Source: Sphingosinicella terrae (GTDB taxonomy: Bacteria > Pseudomonadota > Alphaproteobacteria > Sphingomonadales > Sphingomonadaceae). Taken from it: a stretch of DNA of 64,000 bases. The notes beneath the pieces were generated by a model that was not told the DNA's origin, did not search any database, and saw only the letters and a program-made list of their open reading frames with translations. Positions 44,076 to 52,157 of this stretch are shown here, one piece after another (position 1 is the first letter of the stretch; each line of letters begins with the position of its first letter). The DNA lies in assembly GCF_003347635.1 (NCBI RefSeq), contig NZ_QDFY01000010.1:88751-152750 (forward strand), read 5' to 3'. Position numbers and translations under genes: made by a program.

Positions 44076-44201
44076 ATGAAGATCCGCAACTCGTTGAAGT
44101 CCCTCAAGTCGCGCCACCGCGACTGCCGCGTGATCCGCCGCCGGGGCCGCACCTACGTCATCAACAAGACGAACCGCCGCTTCAAGGCCCGCCAGGGCTG
44201 A
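44076..44201 (+). CDS. rpmJ: Ribosomal protein L36
   Basis: A 41-residue large-subunit ribosomal protein: [20 protein letters not shown] followed by [21 protein letters not shown]. It is the zinc-free (C-minus) type, lacking the four-Cys/His ribbon of the other L36 paralogue, as is standard in alphaproteobacteria. A GGGCGTCCCAGG stretch precedes the ATG. Identity is certain despite the small size. Confidence 0.97.
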   Translation: MKIRNSLKSLKSRHRDCRVIRRRGRTYVINKTNRRFKARQG

Positions 44202-44260
44202 CGCCCGCTTTGACGTCGTCCGTCTCGCCTCTTCCCGTCCGCGGGGAGGGCCCGAATCGC

Positions 44261-44896
44261 ATGCCTGAAGCGATTCCCGTTCCGGACGGCGCACCGTGCG
44301 CCGTCATCTTCGACGTCGGCAACGTTCTCTACGGCTGGGATCCGGACAGCTTCCTGGTCCGCCAGCTCGGAGACGACGAGGCACGCATGCGCTTCGTCGA
44401 CGATGTCGGCCTCTGGCAGTGGCACGAGACGCTGGACGGAGGCCGCGCCTATGCGGATGCCGCCGCCGAGCTGACCGAGAAGTTCCCGCAATATGCCCAT
44501 CTGATCGCCGCCTGGGGCGAAAGGTTCGGGGAGACGATCACCGACCCCGTCCCCGGCGTGCACGCGATCGTCGACGACCTGCACGAGCGCGGCGTGCCGC
44601 TTTATGCGATCACCAACTTCTCCGCCGATTTCTGGCCGCCCTTCCATGCCAAGGAGCGCGGCTTCTTCGGCCGGTTCCGCGACATCGTCGTCTCGGGCGA
44701 GGAGAAGCTGCTGAAGCCGGATCCGGCCATCTACTTCCTCGCGCTCGACCGGTTCCGGCTGAGGCCGCAGGACGCCCTCTTCGTCGACGACCGCCTGATC
44801 AACGTCGAGGGCGCCGAGGCGGTCGGCATGCGCGCGCACCTGTTCACGTCCGCCGCGGATCTGCGCGATCGCCTCGAGGCCGAAGGGCTGCTCTGA
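44261..44896 (+). CDS. HAD-IA family hydrolase
   Basis: A 211-residue HAD phosphatase. Motif I is VIFDVGNVLYGWDPD (about residues 15-29), where the second catalytic acid of the DxD is replaced by GNV, as in the YihX/haloacid-like subgroup. Motif II is YAITNFSADFWP (about 109-120), followed by the motif III Lys in LKPDPAIYFLAL and motif IV FVDDRLINVEGAEAVGM (about 174-190). The substrate is unknown. ATG 44261 follows GGGGAGGG; a TTG 17 codons earlier is less likely. Confidence 0.82.
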   Translation: MPEAIPVPDGAPCAVIFDVGNVLYGWDPDSFLVRQLGDDEARMRFVDDVGLWQWHETLDGGRAYADAAAELTEKFPQYAHLIAAWGERFGETITDPVPGVHAIVDDLHERGVPLYAITNFSADFWPPFHAKERGFFGRFRDIVVSGEEKLLKPDPAIYFLALDRFRLRPQDALFVDDRLINVEGAEAVGMRAHLFTSAADLRDRLEAEGLL

Positions 44897-44927
44897 ACTT
44901 TCCCGCGCGTGGCGCTTTGTTTCGCCC

Positions 44928-45692
44928 GTGCGACAAAGATGGCCCTCGCGACTCTGGCTGATCCGGCACGGGCAGAGCGCCGGCAACGTCGCCCGCGCCG
45001 CAGCCGTGGCGGCGGGCGAGCCGATGATCGCGCTCGACGTGCGCGACGTCGACGTGCCGCTCAGCGCACTGGGCCATCGCCAGGCCGAGGCGGTCGGCCA
45101 CTGGTTCGCCGCTTTGCCCGAGGAAGAGCGGCCGGAGGTCGTGATCTCCTCGCCTTACATCCGGGCCCGCGAGACCGCGGCGGCGATCTGCCGGGCGGGC
45201 GGGGTCGCCTGCGGCGCGCGTGGCCCGATCATCGACGAGCGGCTGCGCGAGCGTGAGTTCGGCATCCTCGACCGGATGACCACCGAGGGCATTCGTGCCC
45301 TGCATCCCGACCAGGCCGAGCACCGCCGGCTGCTCGGCAAGTTCTACCACCGCCCGCCGGGCGGCGAGAGCTGGGCCGACGTCATCCTGAGACTGAGAAG
45401 CGCGCTCGACACGGTCAGCCTCCATCATGCCGACCGCCGGGTCCTCGTCGTCTGCCATCAGGTGGTGGTGCTCTGCCTTCGCTACATCCTCGAGGAGCTT
45501 GACGAGGCCGGCGTGCTGGCGATCGACAAGGAGGGGGCCGTGCTCAATTGCGGGATCTGCGAATATGCGTTCGAGCCGGACGACGAGCGCCAGTGCATGC
45601 CCCAGCTGGTGCGCTACAACTTCACCGCGCCGCTCGAGGTCGACCATGCGCCGGTGACGGCCGAGCCCGAGACGATCACGGGCGCGCGATGA
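44928..45692 (+). CDS. Histidine phosphatase (phosphoglycerate-mutase-like)
   Basis: A 254-residue histidine phosphatase-superfamily protein: [18 protein letters not shown] (about residues 9-26) with the RHG catalytic His, ISSPYIRARETAAAI (about 74-88), the acid in LREREFGILD (about 106-115), and VLVVCHQVVVLCLRY with the second His (about 172-186). The length exceeds small phosphatases, and the C-terminal 50 residues carry CGICEYAF. Function unknown. The GTG at 44928 is the likely start. It overlaps the nnrD gene by 4 bases. Confidence 0.82.
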   Translation: MRQRWPSRLWLIRHGQSAGNVARAAAVAAGEPMIALDVRDVDVPLSALGHRQAEAVGHWFAALPEEERPEVVISSPYIRARETAAAICRAGGVACGARGPIIDERLREREFGILDRMTTEGIRALHPDQAEHRRLLGKFYHRPPGGESWADVILRLRSALDTVSLHHADRRVLVVCHQVVVLCLRYILEELDEAGVLAIDKEGAVLNCGICEYAFEPDDERQCMPQLVRYNFTAPLEVDHAPVTAEPETITGAR

Positions 45693-46576
45693 GCGGGATC
45701 GAGACGGTCGACTCGGCGCTGCTCGCCCGCTTCCCGCTGCCGCACGTGCCGGAGGATTCGGGCAAGGAGGATCGCGGCCGGCTGCTCGTCATCGCCGGCA
45801 GCCGGGAGCTGGCCGGCGCCGCCTTGCTCGCCGGCATCTCGGCGCTGCGCGCCGGGGCGGGCAAGCTCCAGATCGGCACCGCCGCCAGCATCGCCTCGCC
45901 GATGGCGGTCGCGGTGCCGGAAGCCCGGGTGATCGGCTATCCCGAGACGGAGGAGGGCTGCATCGCCGAGGCGGGCATCGCGCCGCTGGTCGGCTGGGCC
46001 AAGGCGGCGCAGGCGGTCGCGATCGGCTGCGGCATGCAGTCGGGGCCGCCTTTGACCCGCCTCCTGGCCGAGCTGCTCGGCTGCGGCGCCTGCTGCCCGC
46101 TCGTCCTCGATGCGGCGGTGCTCGATTGCCTCCCCGAGCTCGCCGGCGAGGTCGGCCTTTGGTCCGGCGGCACCATCCTGCTTCCCCATGGCGGCGAGAT
46201 GGCGCGCCTGCTCGGGCTTGAGCGCGAGGAGGTCGAGGCGGATCCGGTTGCCGCCGTCCGCGAGGCGGCGCGGCGCTTTCGGGCCATCGCTTTGGTCAAG
46301 GGCGGCTGCAGCTACGTCGCCGATCCCGACGGACGGACCTTCAGGCTCGAAGGCGGCGGCGTCGGCCTCGCCACGTCCGGCAGCGGCGACGTCCTGTCCG
46401 GCATCGTCGGCGGCCTGTGCGCCCGCGGCGCGCCGACGCTGACCGCCTTGCTGTGGGGCATCTGGCTCCACGCCGAGGCGGGGCGGGCGCTGACCGGCCG
46501 GGTCGGCCGCCTCGGCTTCCTCGCCCGCGAGCTGCCCGGCGAGATACCCGGCTTGCTGCCGGATAACCGGGCCTGA
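45689..46576 (+). CDS. nnrD: NAD(P)H-hydrate dehydratase (NnrD, stand-alone)
   Basis: A 295-residue ribokinase-like dehydratase that repairs hydrated NAD(P)H using ADP or ATP. Motifs: DRGRLLVIAGSRELAGAALLA (about residues 28-48), RAGAGKLQIGTA, LLPHGGEMARLLGL (about 168-181) and the nucleotide loop TSGSGDVLSGIVGG (about 230-243), with the catalytic Asp in GSGD. The epimerase half (NnrE) that is often fused is absent here. Its ATG overlaps the stop of the histidine phosphatase gene (ATGA). Confidence 0.9.
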   Translation: MSGIETVDSALLARFPLPHVPEDSGKEDRGRLLVIAGSRELAGAALLAGISALRAGAGKLQIGTAASIASPMAVAVPEARVIGYPETEEGCIAEAGIAPLVGWAKAAQAVAIGCGMQSGPPLTRLLAELLGCGACCPLVLDAAVLDCLPELAGEVGLWSGGTILLPHGGEMARLLGLEREEVEADPVAAVREAARRFRAIALVKGGCSYVADPDGRTFRLEGGGVGLATSGSGDVLSGIVGGLCARGAPTLTALLWGIWLHAEAGRALTGRVGRLGFLARELPGEIPGLLPDNRA

Positions 46577-46610
46577 CCGCTCCGTCGCCCTGCGTTCGCT
46601 GAGCTGACCT

Positions 46611-47075
46611 TCAGGTGTGGATGCGGTCGAGCAGGCCCATCAGGGTCTGCACCTCGCGCTTGGTGAAGCGGCTCTTGAGCCAATTCTCATGCTCCCAGAT
46701 CGCCGCCTTCGCGCGCTTCAGCACCTCCTCGCCCGCGGGCGTGAGGTAGAGCGTCTTGCGACGACGATCCTGGGGCGAGGGGCCTCGGCGCAGAAGGCCG
46801 CGGCCCTCGAGTCGGTTGATGATTCCCATCGTCGTCGCCCGATCCATGTGCAGGCGCTGGGCGAGGTCGGTCTGGGCGACGCCGGGATTGTCGCTCACCA
46901 GCCACAGGACGGAGACCTGCTTCTGGGTCAGGTCGAGGTCGGAGAAGGTCTCCATGAAATGTCGGTAGACGGTGACGTAGGCGAGCCGGATGTGGAAGCC
47001 CAATATGTCCCGAATCTCGCCGACATCGCTGAGGTCGACCGGCGGAACGACGTTGCTCGCAGCGGATTCTACCAC
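46611..47075 (-). CDS. MarR-family transcriptional regulator of the lignin island
   Basis: A 154-residue MarR protein (from GTG 47075): winged helix with [40 protein letters not shown] and [20 protein letters not shown], flanked by dimer helices. The exact start is uncertain, because GTG 47087 and an ATG at 47183 are also in frame. It is divergent from the lignostilbene dioxygenase gene, and the intervening promoter carries a 19-bp dyad (47116-47134) that recurs at three more promoters of the island. I infer that it represses these and responds to an aromatic ligand. Confidence 0.82.
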   Translation of the reverse strand: MVESAASNVVPPVDLSDVGEIRDILGFHIRLAYVTVYRHFMETFSDLDLTQKQVSVLWLVSDNPGVAQTDLAQRLHMDRATTMGIINRLEGRGLLRRGPSPQDRRRKTLYLTPAGEEVLKRAKAAIWEHENWLKSRFTKREVQTLMGLLDRIHT

Positions 47076-47115
47076 TTCTTTCCGCACCTCCCCCTGACTC
47101 CGCCTCTTGGCCCTA

Positions 47116-47134
47116 TTGTGAGCGTAGCGTACAA
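47116..47134. promoter_or_regulatory. Island operator copy 1, overlapping the lsd promoter
   Basis: TTGTGAGCGTAGCGTACAA: dyad ends TTGT and ACAA. It overlaps a promoter with TTGGCC (47107-47112), a 17-base spacer and TACAAT (47130-47135), so a bound protein would block RNA polymerase. The ribosome-binding site of the dioxygenase follows within 10 bases. Confidence 0.7.
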
Positions 47135-47155
47135 TTGGCCAAAAGGAGAGATGCC

Positions 47156-48649
47156 TTGGCCAATTTTCCTGAGACTCCCGCATTCACCGGCTTCAACAAG
47201 CCCGGAAGGTTCGAAGCCGACATTCTCGACCTCGAGGTGGAAGGGGAGGTCCCGCCACATCTCGACGGTGCCTTCTACAGGGTGCAGCCCGATCCGCAAT
47301 TCCCGCCCCGCCTCGACGACGACATCGCCTTCAACGGCGACGGCCAGGTGACCATGTTCCGCTTCAAGGACGGCAAGGTCTCGATGAAGCACCGCTGGGT
47401 CCATACCGACAAGTGGAAGCTGGAACGGGAGGCGGGCAAGGCCCTGTTTGGCGCCTATCGCAACCCGCTGACCGATGACGAGAGCGTCAAGGGCCGGATT
47501 CGCGGGACCGCCAACACCAACGTCATCATGCATGCCGGCCGGCTGCTCGCGCTGAAGGAGGACAGCCCCGCCGTCGTCATGGACCCGAACACGCTCGAGA
47601 CGGTCGGCTACACGAAGTTCGGCGGCAGGATGACCGGCGAGACCTTCACCGCTCATCCGAAGATCGATCCCGAGACGGGCGACATGATCGCCTTCGGCTA
47701 TGCGGCCAAGGGCATCTGCACGCGCGACATCGTCTATTACGAGATCAGCCCGGAGGGTGAGCTCAAGCGCGAGCTTTGGTTCGAGCTGCCTTATTATTGC
47801 ATGATGCACGATTTCGGCATGACCCGGGATTATGCCGTCTTCCACGTCGTGCCGAGCATCGGCAGCCTGGAGCGGCTCGAAAAGGGGCTTCCCCATTTCG
47901 GCTTCGACACCACCTTGCCCGTCTATCTGGGTGTCGTCCCGCGCCGCGAGGGCGCGACGGCCGAGGATATTCGCTGGTTCAAGGCGCCCAACCTGTTCGC
48001 CAGCCATGTCATGAACGCCTATAATGAAGGGACCAGGATCCACTTCGACACGCCGGAGGCCGAGGGGAACATGTTCCCCTTCTTCCCGGACGTCCACGGC
48101 GCCCCCTTCGATCCGATGAAGGCCCAGTCGCATCTCACCCGCTGGACCGTCGACCTCGCCTCCAATTCCGACGAGTTCGAGAGCCGGGAGCGGCTGTCCG
48201 AGATGGTCGGCGAGTTTCCGCGGATCGACGACCGCTATGCCGGCCGCAAATATCGGCACGGCTGGATGCTCGTCGTCGACATGTCGAAGCCCGTCGACCT
48301 GAAGGGCGGCAGCAGCACCGGCCTGCTCATGAACACGCTCGGCCATGTCGACCTGGAGGCCGGGGAGGACAAGAGCTGGTGGGTCGGCCCGACCTCGTCG
48401 CTGCAGGAGCCCTGCTTCATCCCTCGCAGCGCCGATTCGCCGGAGGGGGACGGCTATATCGTCGCCCTCGCCAACCGGCTCGACGTCGCCCTCACCGACC
48501 TGCTGCTGTTCGATGCGCTCGCCATCGAGAAGGGTCCGATCGCGACGATCAAGCTGCCGCTACGCCTGCGCTTCGGCCTCCACGGCAATTGGGCGCCGGG
48601 CGAATGGCTGGAGGCGGCGGCGAATCGCTCCGAGCCGATCGCCGCATGA
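47156..48649 (+). CDS. lsd: Lignostilbene-alpha,beta-dioxygenase (carotenoid oxygenase family)
   Basis: A 497-residue iron(II) dioxygenase of the carotenoid cleavage family. From the TTG start at 47156 (after AAAGGAG), iron ligands fall at His167 (FTAHPKID), His218 (CMMHDFG), His284 (FASHVMNAY) and His476 (GLHGNWAP). Residues described as contacting the 4-hydroxystilbene in Sphingobium LsdA, Phe59, Tyr101 and Lys134, occur here at exactly 59, 101 and 134. Such enzymes split 4-hydroxystilbenes into two aromatic aldehydes. Lignostilbene, a phenylcoumaran-derived stilbene or a related compound is the likely substrate; which one is not determinable. It shares 4 bases with the DUF3237 gene. Confidence 0.93.
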   Translation: MANFPETPAFTGFNKPGRFEADILDLEVEGEVPPHLDGAFYRVQPDPQFPPRLDDDIAFNGDGQVTMFRFKDGKVSMKHRWVHTDKWKLEREAGKALFGAYRNPLTDDESVKGRIRGTANTNVIMHAGRLLALKEDSPAVVMDPNTLETVGYTKFGGRMTGETFTAHPKIDPETGDMIAFGYAAKGICTRDIVYYEISPEGELKRELWFELPYYCMMHDFGMTRDYAVFHVVPSIGSLERLEKGLPHFGFDTTLPVYLGVVPRREGATAEDIRWFKAPNLFASHVMNAYNEGTRIHFDTPEAEGNMFPFFPDVHGAPFDPMKAQSHLTRWTVDLASNSDEFESRERLSEMVGEFPRIDDRYAGRKYRHGWMLVVDMSKPVDLKGGSSTGLLMNTLGHVDLEAGEDKSWWVGPTSSLQEPCFIPRSADSPEGDGYIVALANRLDVALTDLLLFDALAIEKGPIATIKLPLRLRFGLHGNWAPGEWLEAAANRSEPIAA

Positions 48650-49104
48650 TCCGGCCGGACGTCGAGTTCGCCTACGAGGCGGAGGCGCGGCTCGGGCCGG
48701 CGGTGGCTCAGGGAGCGGCGCCCGACGGCGAGCGCCGCTACATCCCGATCCTCGGCGGGCGGTTCAAGGGACCGAGACTCGAGGGCGAGATCCTGCCCGG
48801 CGGGGCCGACTGGCAGGTGACTCGGCCGGACGGCGTCCTGCTCCTCGACGCCATCTACGCGATGCGCACGGGCGACGGCGCCGTCATCCAGGTCCGCAAC
48901 CGCGGCATGCGCTCGGGGCCGCCCGAGGTGATGGCGGCGCTGGCGCGGGGCGAGCGCATCGATCCGACGTCCATCTACTTCCGCACCTCGCCCCAGCTGA
49001 CGGCCCCGGCGGGACCCCATGACTGGCTCAACCGCTCGCTCTTCCTGTGCACCGGCGAAAGATGGGCGGACGGCATCAGGCTGTGGGTGTGGCAGGTCGT
49101 CTGA
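48646..49104 (+). CDS. DUF3237 protein, possible stilbene-forming decarboxylase
   Basis: A 152-residue DUF3237 protein, with [20 protein letters not shown] (about residues 35-54), [24 protein letters not shown] (about 61-84) and the ending [15 protein letters not shown]. Its ATG overlaps the lsd stop (ATGA), so the two are a bicistronic unit. From memory, two proteins (PhcF, PhcG) that decarboxylate phenylcoumaran carboxylates to stilbenes in Sphingobium SYK-6 belong to this family; that precedent would make the pair a stilbene-making and stilbene-cutting module. The function here is inferred. Confidence 0.8.
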   Translation: MIRPDVEFAYEAEARLGPAVAQGAAPDGERRYIPILGGRFKGPRLEGEILPGGADWQVTRPDGVLLLDAIYAMRTGDGAVIQVRNRGMRSGPPEVMAALARGERIDPTSIYFRTSPQLTAPAGPHDWLNRSLFLCTGERWADGIRLWVWQVV

Positions 49105-49111
49105 GCGACGG

Positions 49112-49420
49112 TCACGTCCCCTTGTTGCGGGCGACGCTCTCCTCCATCCGCGCCAGCTGCTCGGGCGTGGCCGGCGGCTGGTTCGCCTTCCACTCCGAAT
49201 AAGGCACGCCGTAGACCAGCTGCCGCGCCGCCTCCCGGTCGATCGGCCGGCCGCGCTCGGCGGCGGCCTCGGCGACCCAGTCGGCGAGGCAGTTTCGGCA
49301 GAATCCGGCCAGGCCCATCAGGTCGACATTCTGGGCGTCGCTGCGGTGGCGCAGGTGGCTCAGCAGCCGCCGGAAGGCGGCGGCGGCGACATCATCGTCG
49401 AGCTCGGCATCGTTGGTCAT
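49112..49420 (-). CDS. DUF1244 family protein
   Basis: A 102-residue small protein of the DUF1244 family with FRRLLSHLRHRSDAQNVDLM (about residues 16-35), then GLAGFCRNCLADW (about 36-48) containing a CxxC pair. Members occur widely in alpha- and gammaproteobacteria without known function; the Cys pair may bind zinc. The gene is the last on the minus strand after the MFS gene, with start and stop sharing one base. It may simply be a bystander in the island. Confidence 0.8.
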   Translation of the reverse strand: MTNDAELDDDVAAAAFRRLLSHLRHRSDAQNVDLMGLAGFCRNCLADWVAEAAAERGRPIDREAARQLVYGVPYSEWKANQPPATPEQLARMEESVARNKGT

Positions 49421-51051
49421 CAGACAGGCTCCCCGGCGGCGCGGGCCCGCTCGAGCAGGCGCGCTTCATCGATCGGCAGGCGGCGGATCAGGGCGATCAG
49501 CAGCACGATCAGGATCGGCCCCAGCCAATAGAGGTTGAGGATCGCCGAGGCCAGGTCGCCGCCGTTGAGATCGCTCATTAGCCCGACCGCATAGGGGCCG
49601 AGGCCGAGCCCGACGATGGTCATGCTGAGGATGTAGAAGCTGATGACGATACCGCGCATCCGCGGCAGCACCAGGTCGAGGATGGTCGCATAGATGGACG
49701 GCAGCCACATGGTGAGCGCGATCGAATAGGCGCAGAACCACAGATAGAAGCCGGTGAGCGTGTCCGCCGTATAGGTGAGAAAGCCGAAGAAGGGCGAGAT
49801 CCCCAGCGAGGCGAGGGTGACATAGACCCGGCCGCCGCCGATGCGCGCATGCGCCCAGTCGGCGAGCGGCCCCGCGACCATCGGCCCGACGATGCCGATC
49901 GCGGCCGACAGCGTTCCGAAGAGCAGGGCGACCTCGGTGGCGCTCTGGTCGAAATGCTGGATCAGATAGGCGGGCGTCCAGCCCATCACCCCGTAATTGA
50001 TCACCGTCTGCAGGGCGGCGATGGTCAGGGTCAGCACCGTCGCGGGCGACGCGGCGATGAGGGCGAAAGCGGGCCGGTCGCCGAGCCGAAGGGACTGCAG
50101 CCAGTTGAGCATGACATAGGCGCCGAAGCCCACAATCAGCCATTGCAGGGCGTTTCCGCCGATCGAGAAGGCGCCCAGCGCGAGCGGCGGCGCATTCGGG
50201 CGGAGCGAGTTGGTCCAGGCGGTGAGGCCGTACATGGCGGCGGCGATGACAATGAGGCCGACCAGGTTGACCGCCCATTCCCCCGCCCGGGCACGGCGGC
50301 GGGCGAAGGTGATCCAGTTGGTGACCGGCAGGATCGCGTGCAGCGTCCCCCAGCTCGCCCGGAACGGGTGCGGGTCGGCATGCGGGGCGAGGCCGTCGGC
50401 CGCGCCCCGCCGCGGCTCGGGCAGCCGCCACAGCAGCCAGCCGATGACGAGGCCGGGCAGCGCCGCGATCAGGAAGGCGGCCTGCCAGCCCTTGAGGCCG
50501 AGCGGGGCGCCGTCGCCGCCGGGCCAGGCCGAATCCCACTGGTCGGCGGTGACGCCGCCGAGCAGCAGCGCCCCGCCCAGGCCGAGTGCGACCGCCGCCG
50601 CCATCCAGGCGGCGACCATGCCGCGCTTCTCCTTGGGGAAGCTGTCGGCGAGGAGCGACATGCCGGCCGGCTGGACGCTCGCCTCGCCGATGCCGACGCC
50701 GAGCCTCGACAAGGCGAGCAAGGCGAAGCTGTTGGCGAAGCCGGCGAGGCCGGTCGCCGCCGACCAGCCGATGATCGACAGGCTGAGCAACCGGGTGCGG
50801 ATCCAGCCGTCGGCGAGGCGGCCGAGCGGCAGCGAGAACATCGCGTAGAAGAGCGCGAAGACGGTGCCGTAGAGCAGGCCCATCTCGGCATCGGCGATGC
50901 CCAGGTCGGCCTTGATCCGAGGGACCAGGATGGCGAGGATCTGGCGGTCGACCATGCTCATCGCCTGGGTGAGGGCGACGAGCACGAGCGCTATCCAGGC
51001 GACGCGGCCGCCGAGCTTGTGGGGATCGGCGGACGGCGTCGCGGCGGCCAT
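49420..51051 (-). CDS. MFS transporter, probable uptake of an aromatic compound
   Basis: A 543-residue major-facilitator transporter with 12 predicted helices, larger than usual because of a long central loop (residues about 200-265). The N-terminal helix reads WIALVLVALTQAMSMVDRQI, and the loop 2-3 motif GRLADGWIRTRLLSLSIIGW marks the MFS family. Its position in the operon with ligW, an aldehyde dehydrogenase and an NTF2-like protein suggests an aromatic or dimeric substrate. The ATG overlaps the ligW stop by one base. Confidence 0.8.
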   Translation of the reverse strand: MAAATPSADPHKLGGRVAWIALVLVALTQAMSMVDRQILAILVPRIKADLGIADAEMGLLYGTVFALFYAMFSLPLGRLADGWIRTRLLSLSIIGWSAATGLAGFANSFALLALSRLGVGIGEASVQPAGMSLLADSFPKEKRGMVAAWMAAAVALGLGGALLLGGVTADQWDSAWPGGDGAPLGLKGWQAAFLIAALPGLVIGWLLWRLPEPRRGAADGLAPHADPHPFRASWGTLHAILPVTNWITFARRRARAGEWAVNLVGLIVIAAAMYGLTAWTNSLRPNAPPLALGAFSIGGNALQWLIVGFGAYVMLNWLQSLRLGDRPAFALIAASPATVLTLTIAALQTVINYGVMGWTPAYLIQHFDQSATEVALLFGTLSAAIGIVGPMVAGPLADWAHARIGGGRVYVTLASLGISPFFGFLTYTADTLTGFYLWFCAYSIALTMWLPSIYATILDLVLPRMRGIVISFYILSMTIVGLGLGPYAVGLMSDLNGGDLASAILNLYWLGPILIVLLIALIRRLPIDEARLLERARAAGEPV

Positions 51052-52100
51052 CAGAGCTTGAACGCCCGCTCGGCGTTGGTCTGCATCAGCTTCCTCTTGT
51101 CCTCGTCCGATATGTCGAGGAGGTCGTGGGTGCGCACCTCGTCCGGCTCATATTCGTAGGGATAGTCCATCGCGTAAAGGACGCGGTCGACGCCGAGCAC
51201 CTCCTGGCTGAACTTGATCGCCGGAGCCCAGGCCATGCCGCTGGTGGTGATCAGCACGTTCTCGCGCATATAGTCGAAGATGGTCTTCTTCAGCGGCTTC
51301 ATGAACGGATAGCGCTTCGAGCGCACCGTCGCCTGGTGCATGTAGTCGAGGCGGTAGAGCCAGAAGGGCAGCGCTTCGCCCATATGGCCGACGGCGATCT
51401 GCAGGCTCGGATAGCGGTCGAAGACGCCGCTGGTGATGATCCGCAAGAGGTGCATGCCGACCTCGACGCCGAAGCCGAAGATCGCGCCGTCGAGCCCGGC
51501 CTCGATGATCGGGTCGATCATCCGGTCCGGCGGCGACTGGGGGTGGATGTAGATGAGCTGGTCGACCTCGACCGCTGCGCGGAAGATCGGGTCGAACTTC
51601 GGGTTGTCGAGATACTCGCCATGGGTGTGGCTGTTGATCATCACGCCCTTGAAGCCGAGCTCCTTGCCGCGGGCGATCTCGTGGGCCGACCAGGCGGGAT
51701 CCTGCGGCGCGATCGAGGTCATGCCGACGAACCGGTCGGGGTGGCGCGACACCGCCTCGGCGAGATGGTCGTTGGCCCTCGTCACCATCGCCTTGGCCTC
51801 CTCCGCCTCGAAGGCCTGGACGCCGGGGGCGGTGAGCGACAGGATGGCGACGTCGATCCCGGTCGCGTCCATGTCGGCGATCCGCCGCGCGTCGAGATCG
51901 AGCAGCCGATCGAGGATCTGGACGGCCCGCTCGGACGGGCTCGAGGCGTAGAAGCCCCAGAGCGACTTCACGCCCTTGTCCGCCTTGCCCTCGCGGATCA
52001 GCCGCAAATAGCCGTCAATCTGCTCGCGGGTGGCGAAGGCCTCTTCGGTGGCGATCCGCAAATAGCCCCGGTCGCCGCGAGTCTTCAGTTCGTGGGTCAT
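51051..52100 (-). CDS. ligW: 5-carboxyvanillate decarboxylase
   Basis: A 349-residue amidohydrolase-superfamily decarboxylase that removes CO2 from 5-carboxyvanillate to give vanillate. The sequence follows LigW closely: GYLRIATEEAFATREQIDGY (about 12-31, Glu19), LWGFYASSPSERAVQILDRL, IYIHPQSPPDRMIDPI (His186), VGHMGEALPFWLYRLDYMHQ (His239, Arg250) and YAMDYPYEY (Asp312). These match the Mn2+ and catalytic residues described for LigW (19, 188, 241, 252, 314) with a two-residue offset from one small deletion. ATG 52100 follows GGGAGAGAG. Third gene of the minus-strand operon. Confidence 0.92.
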   Translation of the reverse strand: MTHELKTRGDRGYLRIATEEAFATREQIDGYLRLIREGKADKGVKSLWGFYASSPSERAVQILDRLLDLDARRIADMDATGIDVAILSLTAPGVQAFEAEEAKAMVTRANDHLAEAVSRHPDRFVGMTSIAPQDPAWSAHEIARGKELGFKGVMINSHTHGEYLDNPKFDPIFRAAVEVDQLIYIHPQSPPDRMIDPIIEAGLDGAIFGFGVEVGMHLLRIITSGVFDRYPSLQIAVGHMGEALPFWLYRLDYMHQATVRSKRYPFMKPLKKTIFDYMRENVLITTSGMAWAPAIKFSQEVLGVDRVLYAMDYPYEYEPDEVRTHDLLDISDEDKRKLMQTNAERAFKL

Positions 52101-52127
52101 TCTCTCTCCCAATCACAAGCACGTTAG

Positions 52128-52148
52128 CCCTCCCCTTGATGGGGAGGG
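52128..52148. repeat. Short hairpin repeat inside the ligW operon
   Basis: CCCTCCCC and GGGGAGGG pair around TTGAT. It resembles the scattered CCCTCTCCCC repeats of the window and lies in the 57-base gap between the aldehyde dehydrogenase and ligW genes. Confidence 0.5.
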
Positions 52149-52157
52149 GGGAAGTTC

